Shown here one piece after another: positions 17,568 to 26,203 of a DNA stretch of 64,000 nucleotides (the stretch's first letter is position 1; each line of letters starts with the position of its first letter). The notes below the pieces were generated by a model. It saw nothing but the letters and a program-made list of their open reading frames with translations. It had not been told where the DNA came from and did no database searches. The DNA comes from RGIG4034 sp045576455. Lineage in GTDB: Bacteria; Bacillota; Clostridia; Lachnospirales; Lachnospiraceae. The position numbers and the translations under genes were made by a program. The stretch lies in contig JAZNGM010000007.1 in NCBI GenBank assembly GCA_045576455.1, forward strand, positions 69,287 to 133,286. The letters are read 5' to 3'.

Positions 17568-19025
17568 ATGGCAAAGAAAGCATTGGTTATATTTGGGGCC
17601 GGCAGCGGTGCTGTTAAGGTAGTGAAAACTTTAAGAAATATAGGTGTTACAATTGATGCATTGTCAGACAATGACAAAAATAAATGGGGGAGTGAAATAG
17701 AAGGGCTTCCTGTGATAGAGCCTGCAAAACTTAAAGATATAGACTGTGACATTCTAATCGCCAGTGATTATCAGGAAGAAATTGAAAAACAGCTTGATGA
17801 AATGGAGATTCTTCACAGATTGGTGATAAAAGAACATTACATTATGGAATATCTCGAAAAGCATCTGGAAGAGGCAAGGGAGTGTCTTGAAAGGGCGGAT
17901 GTATCGGAAAAAACAGATGACATATGTAATGAAAATAATACAGGTAACGGTAACGGGAACAGAGTTCTCATTGATTTGTTTGAATGTACGGAATATGGCG
18001 GAATTGAAATCTGGTCATATATGGTAGGACAAGGATTAACCCGGAATGGTTATAAGGTAAATTATCTTGGAAATTGTGATGAAATCAGACCGGCAGAGGA
18101 TATACTGAAACAAGTTGTTGAGTCAGATATTTCGTATGAATATTATTGGGAATCGGTTTTGAATATTGCTAAAATTATTATTGAGGCATTACCTTGTACA
18201 CTTATCGTAAACCGGCAGGGACAGACGTTGATTGCGGCCTCTCTGGTAAGAAGATTGTATCCTGATATGTTAAAGGTGATTTCCATTATACACACAGACC
18301 GGATTATTTTACATAGACGGCAGGGATATATGAAGGATGAAGTTGATTACATTGCAGGTGTAAGCAGATTGATCAATGATAAGTTAGTTTCTAAGTTTGG
18401 TGTAAGTGCGGAAAAAGTCAGATTTAAAGAGAGTCCGGCAGATTATCCGGATTTTGAAACAAGGCGTTATTCAGAAGCTAAGGAGGAACCTATAAAAATA
18501 GGATATGCGGCGCGCATTACAAAAACGCAGAAAAGAGTGGATTTACTACCGTTGCTGGTTGAGTATCTCGAGAATGCCAATGTCCCTTTTGTAATGCAGG
18601 TGGCGGGGGAGGGTTCCTATTTGCCAAAACTAAGAATTGCCTTGGAAAAACAAACGCAGTCAGGAACGGTGGAGATTCTGGGACAGATTAGCAGGGAACA
18701 GATGAAGGAATTCTGGAAGAGACAGGATGTTTTCATTAACATGTCGGAGTTTGAGGGAACCAGTCTTTCTATGTTAGAGGCCATGTCATATGGCGTAGTG
18801 CCGATTGTGACAGAGGTTAGCGGTGTGACAGATATTATTGCCGGGTTGGAAAACGGGTTTGTATGTAAACAGCATGATATAAAAGGCATGCAAGAAAAGA
18901 TACTAGCGTTACACGAAGATAGGGGATTATTGGTCCGTATGGGAAATGCAGCGAGAGAAACGATACGATGCAAATGTAACAGGGAAGATTATATTCAACA
19001 TATCATAAAAATGATTGAAGGGTGA
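17568..19025 (+). CDS. Rossmann domain-GT4 glycosyltransferase fusion
   Basis: 485 residues. Residues 1-90 are a Rossmann-like module (KKALVIFGAGSGAVKVVKTL, DALSDNDKNKWG, DILIASDY) matching that of the preceding methyltransferase gene. From about 125 a GT-B retaining glycosyltransferase follows, with IGYAARITKTQKRVDLL and the EFEGTSLSMLEAMSYG donor-binding motif near residue 393. A low-complexity N/G linker (NENNTGNGNGN) joins the parts. The gene ends in the ribosome binding site of the LicD gene. Sugar and acceptor are unknown. Confidence 0.85.
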   Translation: MAKKALVIFGAGSGAVKVVKTLRNIGVTIDALSDNDKNKWGSEIEGLPVIEPAKLKDIDCDILIASDYQEEIEKQLDEMEILHRLVIKEHYIMEYLEKHLEEARECLERADVSEKTDDICNENNTGNGNGNRVLIDLFECTEYGGIEIWSYMVGQGLTRNGYKVNYLGNCDEIRPAEDILKQVVESDISYEYYWESVLNIAKIIIEALPCTLIVNRQGQTLIAASLVRRLYPDMLKVISIIHTDRIILHRRQGYMKDEVDYIAGVSRLINDKLVSKFGVSAEKVRFKESPADYPDFETRRYSEAKEEPIKIGYAARITKTQKRVDLLPLLVEYLENANVPFVMQVAGEGSYLPKLRIALEKQTQSGTVEILGQISREQMKEFWKRQDVFINMSEFEGTSLSMLEAMSYGVVPIVTEVSGVTDIIAGLENGFVCKQHDIKGMQEKILALHEDRGLLVRMGNAARETIRCKCNREDYIQHIIKMIEG

Positions 19026-19030
19026 TAAGC

Positions 19031-19819
19031 ATGAAACCAATTAAAAGTTCTGCTGAGTACAGAGGAATTATTTTGGAGACTATGAAATACATAGAGGATA
19101 TCAGCAGAAAAAATGATATCAATTGTTTCCTGTCGGGCGGTACTCTGTTGGGAGCTATCCGGCACAAGGGTTTTATTCCATGGGATGATGATGCGGATAT
19201 GATGTTGCTCAGGGAGGATTATGAGAAGCTTGTTAAGCTCATTAATAAAGATGACAGCCCTTATAGAGCATTGTCTTGGAAGAATGAAGCTGATTATTTT
19301 TTGCCCTTTGTTAAAGTGGTAGATACTAGAACTTATGCGAAAGCGCAACATGTTCCGTTTAAAAACGATGGCGCATGTGTGGACTTGTTCCCCATAGATT
19401 CTGTGAAGGGAAGCAAAGAAAAAGTAAGCAAATATTTTGCGTGGCATAAGAAGTTAGCTGATAAATACAATACGATGTATGGGGTGAATTCCCAAAACTT
19501 GTCAAATCCTATTATTTTGTGGACATACAGGCTAATTTTAAAAAGCATTTGCATTTTGCGCGATATGCGTGCAGTTATTATTACAAAGAATAATCCTAAA
19601 TCAACGAAAGTAGCATGTTCTGTATGGGGATATGGAGAAAAGGAGATTATTCATCGCAAATATATGAACGGTGCCGTTACCGTATTTTTTGAGGGTAATG
19701 AATTTAGAGCACCAATAGGGTATGACAAATATCTTTCAAATCTTTACGGGGATTATATGACACCACCACCAAGAACAAAGCAACATAATGAACATCAGGC
19801 AAGAGTGTGGTGGAGATAG
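19031..19819 (+). CDS. LicD family phosphotransferase
   Basis: About 262 residues with the LicD signature: CFLSGGTLLGAIRHKGFIPW followed by DDDADMMLLREDYEKL near residues 33-65. LicD proteins transfer phosphocholine or another phospho-group from a CDP-linked donor onto a surface sugar. ATG 19031 follows AGGGTGA by five bases; an in-frame GTG at 19022 overlaps the upstream stop and is less likely. No lic choline uptake or activation genes were seen nearby, so the transferred group could be other than choline. Confidence 0.85.
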   Translation: MKPIKSSAEYRGIILETMKYIEDISRKNDINCFLSGGTLLGAIRHKGFIPWDDDADMMLLREDYEKLVKLINKDDSPYRALSWKNEADYFLPFVKVVDTRTYAKAQHVPFKNDGACVDLFPIDSVKGSKEKVSKYFAWHKKLADKYNTMYGVNSQNLSNPIILWTYRLILKSICILRDMRAVIITKNNPKSTKVACSVWGYGEKEIIHRKYMNGAVTVFFEGNEFRAPIGYDKYLSNLYGDYMTPPPRTKQHNEHQARVWWR

Positions 19820-19827
19820 GAGACGAT

Positions 19828-21039
19828 GTGAAGAAGCAAAAAAGAGTAGTCTTTGCAGCGAATACAATTACAACATTATTTAGTTGCATTTATTATAGTC
19901 AAAAGATAAAACAGCATGATTCAAGCATTCAATGTCATTTGATTTGGCGTAATTCTTCAACTTATCTTATTTCTCAAAAAAGAATTGAGGGATATTTTGA
20001 CAAAGTGATAGAAGTTCCAAATACAATTGGAGCGCCGTTAATGATATCATTAGAAGGTGTGCATAAAGAAATTGAATGTAGAAATTATATTAGAAATTCC
20101 GGCATCAGACAATTGTTATCGGAAAAATATGAAAAAGAAGTGTTACTGGTAAGCGCTGATTACAATGGTTTGATGAAAAATGTGATTAATATTTTTGGCA
20201 GAGGAAGTAATAGAAAGGTTATTTTGTTTGACGAAGGGATGTCCCTTTATAGTGAAAAAAAGCGGACGTGGAGAGATTCGATAAAACGATACTTCAAAAA
20301 AGAATACAATCATCTTCCAACAATAGGTGCTTCTACAAAATTAGATGCTATTTTTGCACAATTCCCTGAAAAACTTCCTGAATGGAAGAGAAAAGGAAGA
20401 AAAATCATAAAACAAAGTGATGTGTTTTCTGAACCTGAAATATGGAAGCCGCTCTTTAAAAATGATAAGCAACTTATGCAAGTAAGGGATAAGTTAAAGG
20501 GAAAAAAGGTGATTTTGTATTTGGGTCAACCGCTGCAAGAATTTTCGTCAAAAATTAAAATCAGGGATGAAATACGTTTCTTAGAAAAACTGTCAAAGAA
20601 TATCCCGGAAGATTATGTGGTATTAATTAAGGGACACCCAAGGGATAATGCTAACAAATACAAGGTGCTTGACAAAAATGACAATTGCATCTTGTTTGGT
20701 AAAAATATAGCGTGGTATCCGATAGAAACGGTACATTTCTTATTTGATATAAAGATTGTTATGGCGCTATCATCTTCGGCTGCTATGAATCTGATAGAAA
20801 GGATTGAGGATTGTATAGCGGTTTATACATATCAATATTTTGATATTACCCTTCCTGATATGTGGATAGAAATGTTTGCCCAAAAGGGCGAAAGAGTGAA
20901 AGTACTCCGTGAAATAGACGATATTAAGGGAATTATTGACAAACCATGTACCGGTAAAAAAACACAAGAAAAAAAGGTTAATCGGGATATTGATTACATA
21001 CTCGCGTGTATTGCAGAAAAAGGTAAAAAGATGCTATAA
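19828..21039 (+). CDS. Glycosyltransferase with bacterial sialyltransferase motifs
   Basis: 403 residues, visibly more A+T-rich than its neighbours. It carries the motif set described for bacterial GT38/GT52/GT80 sialyltransferases: an acid-acid-glycine (LFDEGMSLY, near residue 134), HP (LIKGHPRDN, near 269) and a serine pair (ALSSSAAM, near 314). These residues bind CMP-sialic acid. This fits the NeuB-type synthase at 8136 and CMP-sugar synthetase at 28204. I start at GTG 19828 with GGAG at 19819-19822; an in-frame GTG at 19807 overlaps licD. Family membership is motif-based, without a whole-length match. Confidence 0.6.
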   Translation: MKKQKRVVFAANTITTLFSCIYYSQKIKQHDSSIQCHLIWRNSSTYLISQKRIEGYFDKVIEVPNTIGAPLMISLEGVHKEIECRNYIRNSGIRQLLSEKYEKEVLLVSADYNGLMKNVINIFGRGSNRKVILFDEGMSLYSEKKRTWRDSIKRYFKKEYNHLPTIGASTKLDAIFAQFPEKLPEWKRKGRKIIKQSDVFSEPEIWKPLFKNDKQLMQVRDKLKGKKVILYLGQPLQEFSSKIKIRDEIRFLEKLSKNIPEDYVVLIKGHPRDNANKYKVLDKNDNCILFGKNIAWYPIETVHFLFDIKIVMALSSSAAMNLIERIEDCIAVYTYQYFDITLPDMWIEMFAQKGERVKVLREIDDIKGIIDKPCTGKKTQEKKVNRDIDYILACIAEKGKKML

Positions 21040-21040
21040 T
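21011..21040 (+). promoter_or_regulatory. Sigma-A promoter upstream of 21106
   Basis: TTGCAG (21011-21016), 18-base spacer, TATAAT (21035-21040), overlapping the end of the preceding gene. It would give the downstream small membrane-anchored gene its own transcript. Confidence 0.6.
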
Positions 21041-21105
21041 ATGTTATATTATATTGCCAGACGGTATAGTGGAAATTAATAATTGAATGAAAGAGGGAAG
21101 AGACT

Positions 21106-21585
21106 ATGAATAAAGGAACAGTAGCAGTATTATCTGCAATCGTAGGAGCAGCAGCCGGAGCAGCCGGAGCTAATTATTTAGGACAGAAGACCATTAATGA
21201 AAAGGCAGGTAAAGTAGATAAATTTAAAGGTTACTACAACATGCTTAATCAGTGGTTAATGCTTAAACAGGAAGGCAAGTCCTTAGAGAAATACTTTATC
21301 GATAACGGCTATAAGACGGTAGCTATTTATGGCATGGGAGAAATGGGTAACCGTCTGTATGATGAGTTAAAGAACAGCACAGAAGTTACTGTAAAATATG
21401 CAGTAGATCAGAATGCAGCAAGTACATATGCTGAGATTGATGTTATTGATAAGGACGATGAATACGAAGACGCAGATGTAATGGTAGTAACAGCTACTTT
21501 TGCATTTGATGATATTTCTGAAGAATTAAGCGAGAAGGTTGAATTCCCGATTGTATCTTTGGAAGATGTAGTATTTGAAGCGTAA
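21106..21585 (+). CDS. Membrane-anchored Rossmann-like protein, unknown function
   Basis: 159 residues. The N terminus (about 5-25) is a hydrophobic, glycine/alanine-zipper segment (SAIVGAAAGAAGANYLG) likely to insert in the membrane. Residues about 68-155 look like the Rossmann module seen at 16498 and 17568 (KTVAIYGMGEMGNRLYDELK, then a strand-helix series), but no catalytic domain is attached. It has its own sigma-A promoter, and codon use looks close to highly expressed genes. It could dock a nucleotide or sugar nucleotide at the membrane for the glycan enzymes; that is a guess. Confidence 0.6.
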   Translation: MNKGTVAVLSAIVGAAAGAAGANYLGQKTINEKAGKVDKFKGYYNMLNQWLMLKQEGKSLEKYFIDNGYKTVAIYGMGEMGNRLYDELKNSTEVTVKYAVDQNAASTYAEIDVIDKDDEYEDADVMVVTATFAFDDISEELSEKVEFPIVSLEDVVFEA

Positions 21586-21629
21586 GTAGAGGGGAGCATA
21601 GACGGAAGTTTAGGCTCCTTGATTATTCT

Positions 21630-22625
21630 ATGCGAAAGTATAAAAGGATGGCGGATAAAAAAGTGGAACAGTCACTAAGAACGATTAAGATATCGGTTAT
21701 TATTCCTGTATATAATATGGAAAATTCTATTGCAGAGTGTTTGGACAGCATTCAAAAACAGACGCTGCAGGAAATTGAAATTATTTGTGTGAATGATGGC
21801 TCGACGGACTCTTCTCTGGAAGTGTTGGAGGAGTACAAAAAACGAGACGCGCGTATGCAAATAATTACTACTGAAAACAGAGGTTCCGGCCCTGCAAGAA
21901 ATACGGGGATTTGTACGGCTAAGGGAGAGTATATAGCTTTCATGGATGTGGATGATTTTTATCCGAAAAGCGATGTGTTAGAGACTCTTTATACAGTAGC
22001 TGTCGAGAAGGAGGCGGATGTTTGTGGCGGTTCCATGGCAATGGTGGAGAATGGGAAGAGAGTTAAAGTACCTATTATGAAACAGGTTTTCCGGACGGAA
22101 GGCTACATAGATATCCACAAATATCAATGGTGTTTAGGATATACACGTTTCCTTTTTAGAAGACAATTTATTATTGATAATGAATTATTTTTTAAAGATT
22201 ATCGTAGGGGACAGGATCCGCCATTTATGTTAGAGGCGATGCTGGCTGCCAATAAAATATATGCTATAAAAAAACAAACCTATTGTAATAGAATAGGGCA
22301 TAAGAAGGTAGCATGGGATGAACGGAAACTGACAGATTATATTCTTGCCATGACCGATATTGTAAAGATGTGCCGTGAGAATAATTTAAAGCAACTACAT
22401 GTCTTTATTGTAAAGGAAAGAGTTTTGAATGATACTATTAAGAAAAATATCAAATGGTCATATAAATCTTCCGTTAATGCTTTAAAGCAATTGGATAAGG
22501 AAATTGATTACAGCTGGTTGAAAAACACAAAAAGCGTCTTTTTACAGATTATGTGTTATTGTTCCTTTAGATGGATTAAGAATATAGGTAGTTTTATCAA
22601 GGAAAGAAAGGTTAGAAAGCATTAG
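21630..22625 (+). CDS. GT2 family glycosyltransferase
   Basis: About 331 residues with a standard GT-A domain: SVIIPVYNMENSIAECLDSI, ICVNDGSTDSS, GPARNTGI and the MDVDDFY metal motif near residue 106. After about 230 there is a basic, aromatic tail. The start is uncertain: 21630 lacks a clear ribosome binding site, and in-frame alternatives are ATG 21648 and GTG 21663. The donor sugar is not evident. Confidence 0.85.
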   Translation: MRKYKRMADKKVEQSLRTIKISVIIPVYNMENSIAECLDSIQKQTLQEIEIICVNDGSTDSSLEVLEEYKKRDARMQIITTENRGSGPARNTGICTAKGEYIAFMDVDDFYPKSDVLETLYTVAVEKEADVCGGSMAMVENGKRVKVPIMKQVFRTEGYIDIHKYQWCLGYTRFLFRRQFIIDNELFFKDYRRGQDPPFMLEAMLAANKIYAIKKQTYCNRIGHKKVAWDERKLTDYILAMTDIVKMCRENNLKQLHVFIVKERVLNDTIKKNIKWSYKSSVNALKQLDKEIDYSWLKNTKSVFLQIMCYCSFRWIKNIGSFIKERKVRKH

Positions 22626-22627
22626 TT

Positions 22628-23653
22628 ATGAAAAAGAATACGATTGCATTTTATCCCTATGTAGATTCAGGAAGCCAAAGTTATATCCGAAATATGGAAG
22701 ATATTTTGAAGAATTGCGGAGCAAAATTATTACCCTATATTCATGGAGTCAAAACGATTCCCAATATGTTTAGGAGTAAATATATATTTCTGAATTGGTT
22801 TGAAAATGACTTGACGATCCTTGATAGAAGTTGTATTGTTCTTGCCGGATTATTAGGGAAAAAAGTGATATGGACATTTCATAATAAAGTCCCGCACGAC
22901 AGTCCTGATTATGCCGTGGCAAAGGAAAATATATCTTTCATGGCGCGTTTTGCTACACATATTTTGATTCTTTCGCATAATAGTAGAAAAGAATTAAAGG
23001 AAGTGGCCGGCGGCAGTGTGCTTAAAAAAACAGTTTATATGCCACACATTCATTATTGTAATGTTTACAAGCCAACGGGAAAGTCAGAGAATGACGGAAC
23101 TTTAAGCAAAGAGTTTGTATTTTTATATTTTGGTCTGGTAAGACCATATAAGAATATTGAATTGTTGATTGAAGCGTTTACAATTTCACCTATCCCCAAT
23201 GCAAAACTTCTGATAGCAGGGAAACCCTCTGATGTTCAATATGCGAAAAAGATAAAAGAATTGTGTAAAAAAAGCGATAATATCGAGCTGGACTTGCATT
23301 ATATACCGGATCAGAAGGTTTACCAATATATGCAGAAGGCTGATGCGATAGTCTTGCCTTATGACAAAAAAAGCAGTATGAATTCAGGCGCAATGATTGC
23401 TGCGTTTTCCTGTAAGAAACCGGTTATTGTTCCGGATATTGCGATGGCAAGAGATTATACAGATAAAGAGTATGTTTACCGGTATGGCTACAAAAATGTT
23501 ACAGAGCATGTAGAACGGTTATGTGATGCGATGAAGCAGGCGTATTCGCAAGGGAAAGAGAAAAATACTGCTTTTGGCGAAACGGCTTATCAAGATGTAT
23601 TAGAAAAAAATAGTGAGAAAATGGTATTAAAATCATTGGAACAGATATGGTAG
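22628..23653 (+). CDS. GT4-like (GT-B) glycosyltransferase
   Basis: 341 residues of GT-B type: FLYFGLVRPYKNIELLIEAF near residue 161, KLLIAGKPSDVQ, then ADAIVLPYDKKSSMNSGAM, matching the GT4 donor site where the usual glutamates are replaced by a serine-rich loop. It begins 3 bases after the preceding stop and has a weak site. It resembles enzymes extending surface polysaccharides; specificity is unknown. Confidence 0.8.
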   Translation: MKKNTIAFYPYVDSGSQSYIRNMEDILKNCGAKLLPYIHGVKTIPNMFRSKYIFLNWFENDLTILDRSCIVLAGLLGKKVIWTFHNKVPHDSPDYAVAKENISFMARFATHILILSHNSRKELKEVAGGSVLKKTVYMPHIHYCNVYKPTGKSENDGTLSKEFVFLYFGLVRPYKNIELLIEAFTISPIPNAKLLIAGKPSDVQYAKKIKELCKKSDNIELDLHYIPDQKVYQYMQKADAIVLPYDKKSSMNSGAMIAAFSCKKPVIVPDIAMARDYTDKEYVYRYGYKNVTEHVERLCDAMKQAYSQGKEKNTAFGETAYQDVLEKNSEKMVLKSLEQIW

Positions 23654-23660
23654 GGGCGAA

Positions 23661-24512
23661 ATGAATTACAAGTATCAATTCGGATTTATGTTAAAATCTT
23701 ATAAACGGGACTTGCAATTAGCAATAAGATTGGTAAAGTCTTATATACAATATAATGTAGAGAAATTACCTTTATTTATTGTAATTCCGGCAGATGATTA
23801 TAAATTGTTTGTAGAAGAAATTCCTAATAAATCATATATTTTTATTTTGAAAGATGAAGATATTCCGGTAGAATATATGTGTGAACAACAGAGAAAGCCA
23901 GTGGGATGGTATAATCAGCAAATTGCCAAGCTTGCATTTTGGAAAACCGGATTATGCCGTAATTATAGTTGCTTGGATTCAGATGCCTGTTTTATTAATC
24001 CAATCCGGAGTAAACGTTTTATGTATGATGCAGAAATACCGTATACAATCCTGTTTGAAGATAATGATTTAAAAGCAGATGATCATTATTATCAAAAACA
24101 CTGGGTTCGCCGTGAACGATATATCCGGAAAATATACAAAGAGATTGGTTTAAAAGACGTACATCTTATTACCTGTCATGGATTTCAAACATTCTCAGCA
24201 GACGTTTTGGAGAATTTTCAACAGGAATTTTTGGACAAGAAAGGGTATTCGTACATTGATCTGATAAACATCGCTCCATACGAAGTGTCATGGTATAATG
24301 TGTGGTTACAGAAATCAGGAATTATCCCTATATATTCATGTGAAAGTCATTTTAAAACCTATCACACAAAGCGTCAATGGCGATACGAACGTCTCAAGGG
24401 AATAAATGAAAAGTCGCTGAAAAGGAGCTATGTTGGGATAATTATGAACTCTAACTATTTTGGCCACAAGACGGGGTTTTGTGACGTGCTTAGAGAGCGT
24501 ATTATAAGATAA
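23661..24512 (+). CDS. Putative DUF6492-like glycosyltransferase
   Basis: 283 residues. The pattern FGFMLKSYKRDLQLAIRLVK at the N terminus, GWYNQQIAKLAFW and the acidic CLDSDACFINP motif near residue 112 resembles GT-A-fold enzymes grouped under DUF6492; the family name is from memory and should be checked. It follows the GT4 gene by 7 bases and precedes the pyruvyltransferase fusion. It is A+T-rich like its neighbours. It may add one sugar of the same glycan. Confidence 0.6.
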   Translation: MNYKYQFGFMLKSYKRDLQLAIRLVKSYIQYNVEKLPLFIVIPADDYKLFVEEIPNKSYIFILKDEDIPVEYMCEQQRKPVGWYNQQIAKLAFWKTGLCRNYSCLDSDACFINPIRSKRFMYDAEIPYTILFEDNDLKADDHYYQKHWVRRERYIRKIYKEIGLKDVHLITCHGFQTFSADVLENFQQEFLDKKGYSYIDLINIAPYEVSWYNVWLQKSGIIPIYSCESHFKTYHTKRQWRYERLKGINEKSLKRSYVGIIMNSNYFGHKTGFCDVLRERIIR

Positions 24513-24527
24513 TGGTGGGGGAGTTAG

Positions 24528-26030
24528 ATGAAAATTGGTGCATATTGGGCAGAATGTAACAACTTTGGAGATAAGTTGACGGTAGCAATACTTAATAGTA
24601 TGAGTGGGATTGAGGTCTACAAAGAAGAAAAACAGTATGCAAAGTTTGTTGGGGTTGGCTCGATTTTAGAACGTTTTCAAGGGAAAGCGGGACCTTGCTT
24701 TTTAAATCCATTATATGTATTTGGTACGGGTTATGATTGGCGTAATGTCAGATGTAATTCTTTTAGCAGAAAACTGAAAGTTTATGCAGTAAGAGGTATG
24801 GAGACCCAAAAATATATTGAAAATATAACCGGTGAAAAACTATCCGATATTGTGTTGGGAGATATAGGACTCCTTGCCGGAAGATTGGCAAAAGGAATGA
24901 AAATTGACAAGCTATATGATATAGGAATTGTGCCCCATTATGTTGATAAGAAAGATGCCAGATTTAAAGAGTTGCAGAACAGATTACCCAACGCAAAAAT
25001 ACTGAATGTTCGCAGTAATCCTAAAGAATTTATTAAGGAACTGCTTAAGTGTAAACGTATAGTGAGTACTGCTATGCATCCGTTGATAGTATGTGATGCT
25101 TTGCGGATTCCAAATCTGTGGGCGTATCTGCCAAATGCGAATCAGGTGGATATGTCTAAAAAATTTGATGATTATTACAGTGCTTTTGGATTGAAAAAAG
25201 AACCATTGATTTTGGATGAACAAGGGCTGCAATGTGATTTGATAAATCTGATTGAAGATAGGTATGATATTACTGATGACATGATTGATAAAAAAGTGTA
25301 CGAATTGCAGAATGCGTTAATAAGGATGCTTGACGATATGAAAAAAGATTACGTGTCGGATATTTTATGGAAAGGCATTAAAGGACTAAACAACAGCTTT
25401 TCGCAAATGAGAAAGTTTTGTTTTCAGGGTGGGGAAAGATGTGGTTTTGGAGAAATGCAAAGAGGGGTATCCGCTTTTTTATCAAAACCGGACAACGGAA
25501 AAAGGAATCAGAAAGAAAAATATGCAAAGCGTGGAAAGAATGTCCAGATTATTGATGAGTCGGATATACACTATAAAGAAAATATAAAATTAGGGAATAA
25601 TGTCTATATAGGCCGCGAGGCTTCAATTTGGGGTATTGGTGGAGTTACTATCGGTGATAATACAATTTTGGGGCCAAGAGTTACTATTCATTCCAGTAAT
25701 CATAGATATGAAAATGCTGAAATGTTGCCGTATGACAATGTGAGTTATTTGCAAGAAGTACAAATAGGAAGAAACGTATGGATTGGTGATAGTGCCATGT
25801 TGTGTCCGGGTTGCGAGATAGGCGATGGCGCTGTGGTTGCAATGGGAGCGGTTGTCAGTGGTAAAGTACCTAAGTGTGCGGTAGTGGCAGGCAATCCTGC
25901 CAAAGTAGTTAAGATGCGTGATGAGGAAAGATATGAACGCCTTGATCGTGCGGGACAATATTATTTAAAGGAAAAGAGAAGAGCGCACTTAAAACCAAAA
26001 TATGTAGAGAAAAATGATAAGAAGGGGTAA
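24528..26030 (+). CDS. Polysaccharide pyruvyltransferase-hexapeptide acetyltransferase fusion
   Basis: 500 residues in two enzyme domains. Residues 1-270 follow the polysaccharide pyruvyl transferase pattern (AECNNFGDKLTVAIL at the N terminus, RGMETQKYIE, GDIGLLAG, CKRIVSTAMHPLIVCDALRI), which puts ketal pyruvate on sugars. Residues about 340-480 are a left-handed beta-helix acyltransferase of the maltose O-acetyltransferase type (NNVYIGREASIWG, VTIGDNTILGPRVTIHS, NVWIGDSAMLCPG, VVAGNPAKVVKM) with the catalytic-type histidine in SSNHRYEN. Both activities would decorate the same glycan. A GGGGGAG site precedes ATG 24528. Confidence 0.8.
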   Translation: MKIGAYWAECNNFGDKLTVAILNSMSGIEVYKEEKQYAKFVGVGSILERFQGKAGPCFLNPLYVFGTGYDWRNVRCNSFSRKLKVYAVRGMETQKYIENITGEKLSDIVLGDIGLLAGRLAKGMKIDKLYDIGIVPHYVDKKDARFKELQNRLPNAKILNVRSNPKEFIKELLKCKRIVSTAMHPLIVCDALRIPNLWAYLPNANQVDMSKKFDDYYSAFGLKKEPLILDEQGLQCDLINLIEDRYDITDDMIDKKVYELQNALIRMLDDMKKDYVSDILWKGIKGLNNSFSQMRKFCFQGGERCGFGEMQRGVSAFLSKPDNGKRNQKEKYAKRGKNVQIIDESDIHYKENIKLGNNVYIGREASIWGIGGVTIGDNTILGPRVTIHSSNHRYENAEMLPYDNVSYLQEVQIGRNVWIGDSAMLCPGCEIGDGAVVAMGAVVSGKVPKCAVVAGNPAKVVKMRDEERYERLDRAGQYYLKEKRRAHLKPKYVEKNDKKG

Positions 26031-26032
26031 CG

Positions 26033-26158
26033 ATGAAAAGAATTGTAATTTGGGGATTGGGAACAGAATGGGAACGGATAAGAAAGCTTATTGAAAGTAA
26101 GGAGTTGTTGCTTTCTAAGGATGATAGAGAAGCTTGGGAACGGATTAAGAAAATATAA
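26033..26158 (+). pseudogene. 41-residue ORF, probable remnant of a Rossmann-module gene
   Basis: It begins ATG 26033 after a good AAGGGG site and reads KRIVIWGLGTEWERIRKLIE followed by a short charged helix. The start matches the first strand-loop-helix of the nucleotide-binding modules at 16498, 17568 and 21106, but the rest is missing. It is tightly coupled to the fusion gene upstream (2 bases). I read it as the remnant of a deleted gene; a genuine microprotein is the alternative. Confidence 0.45.
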
Positions 26159-26203
26159 ACTAGTAATTAACATCTGTGAAAACACCTGCAGGGAGAAAAC
26201 GCT

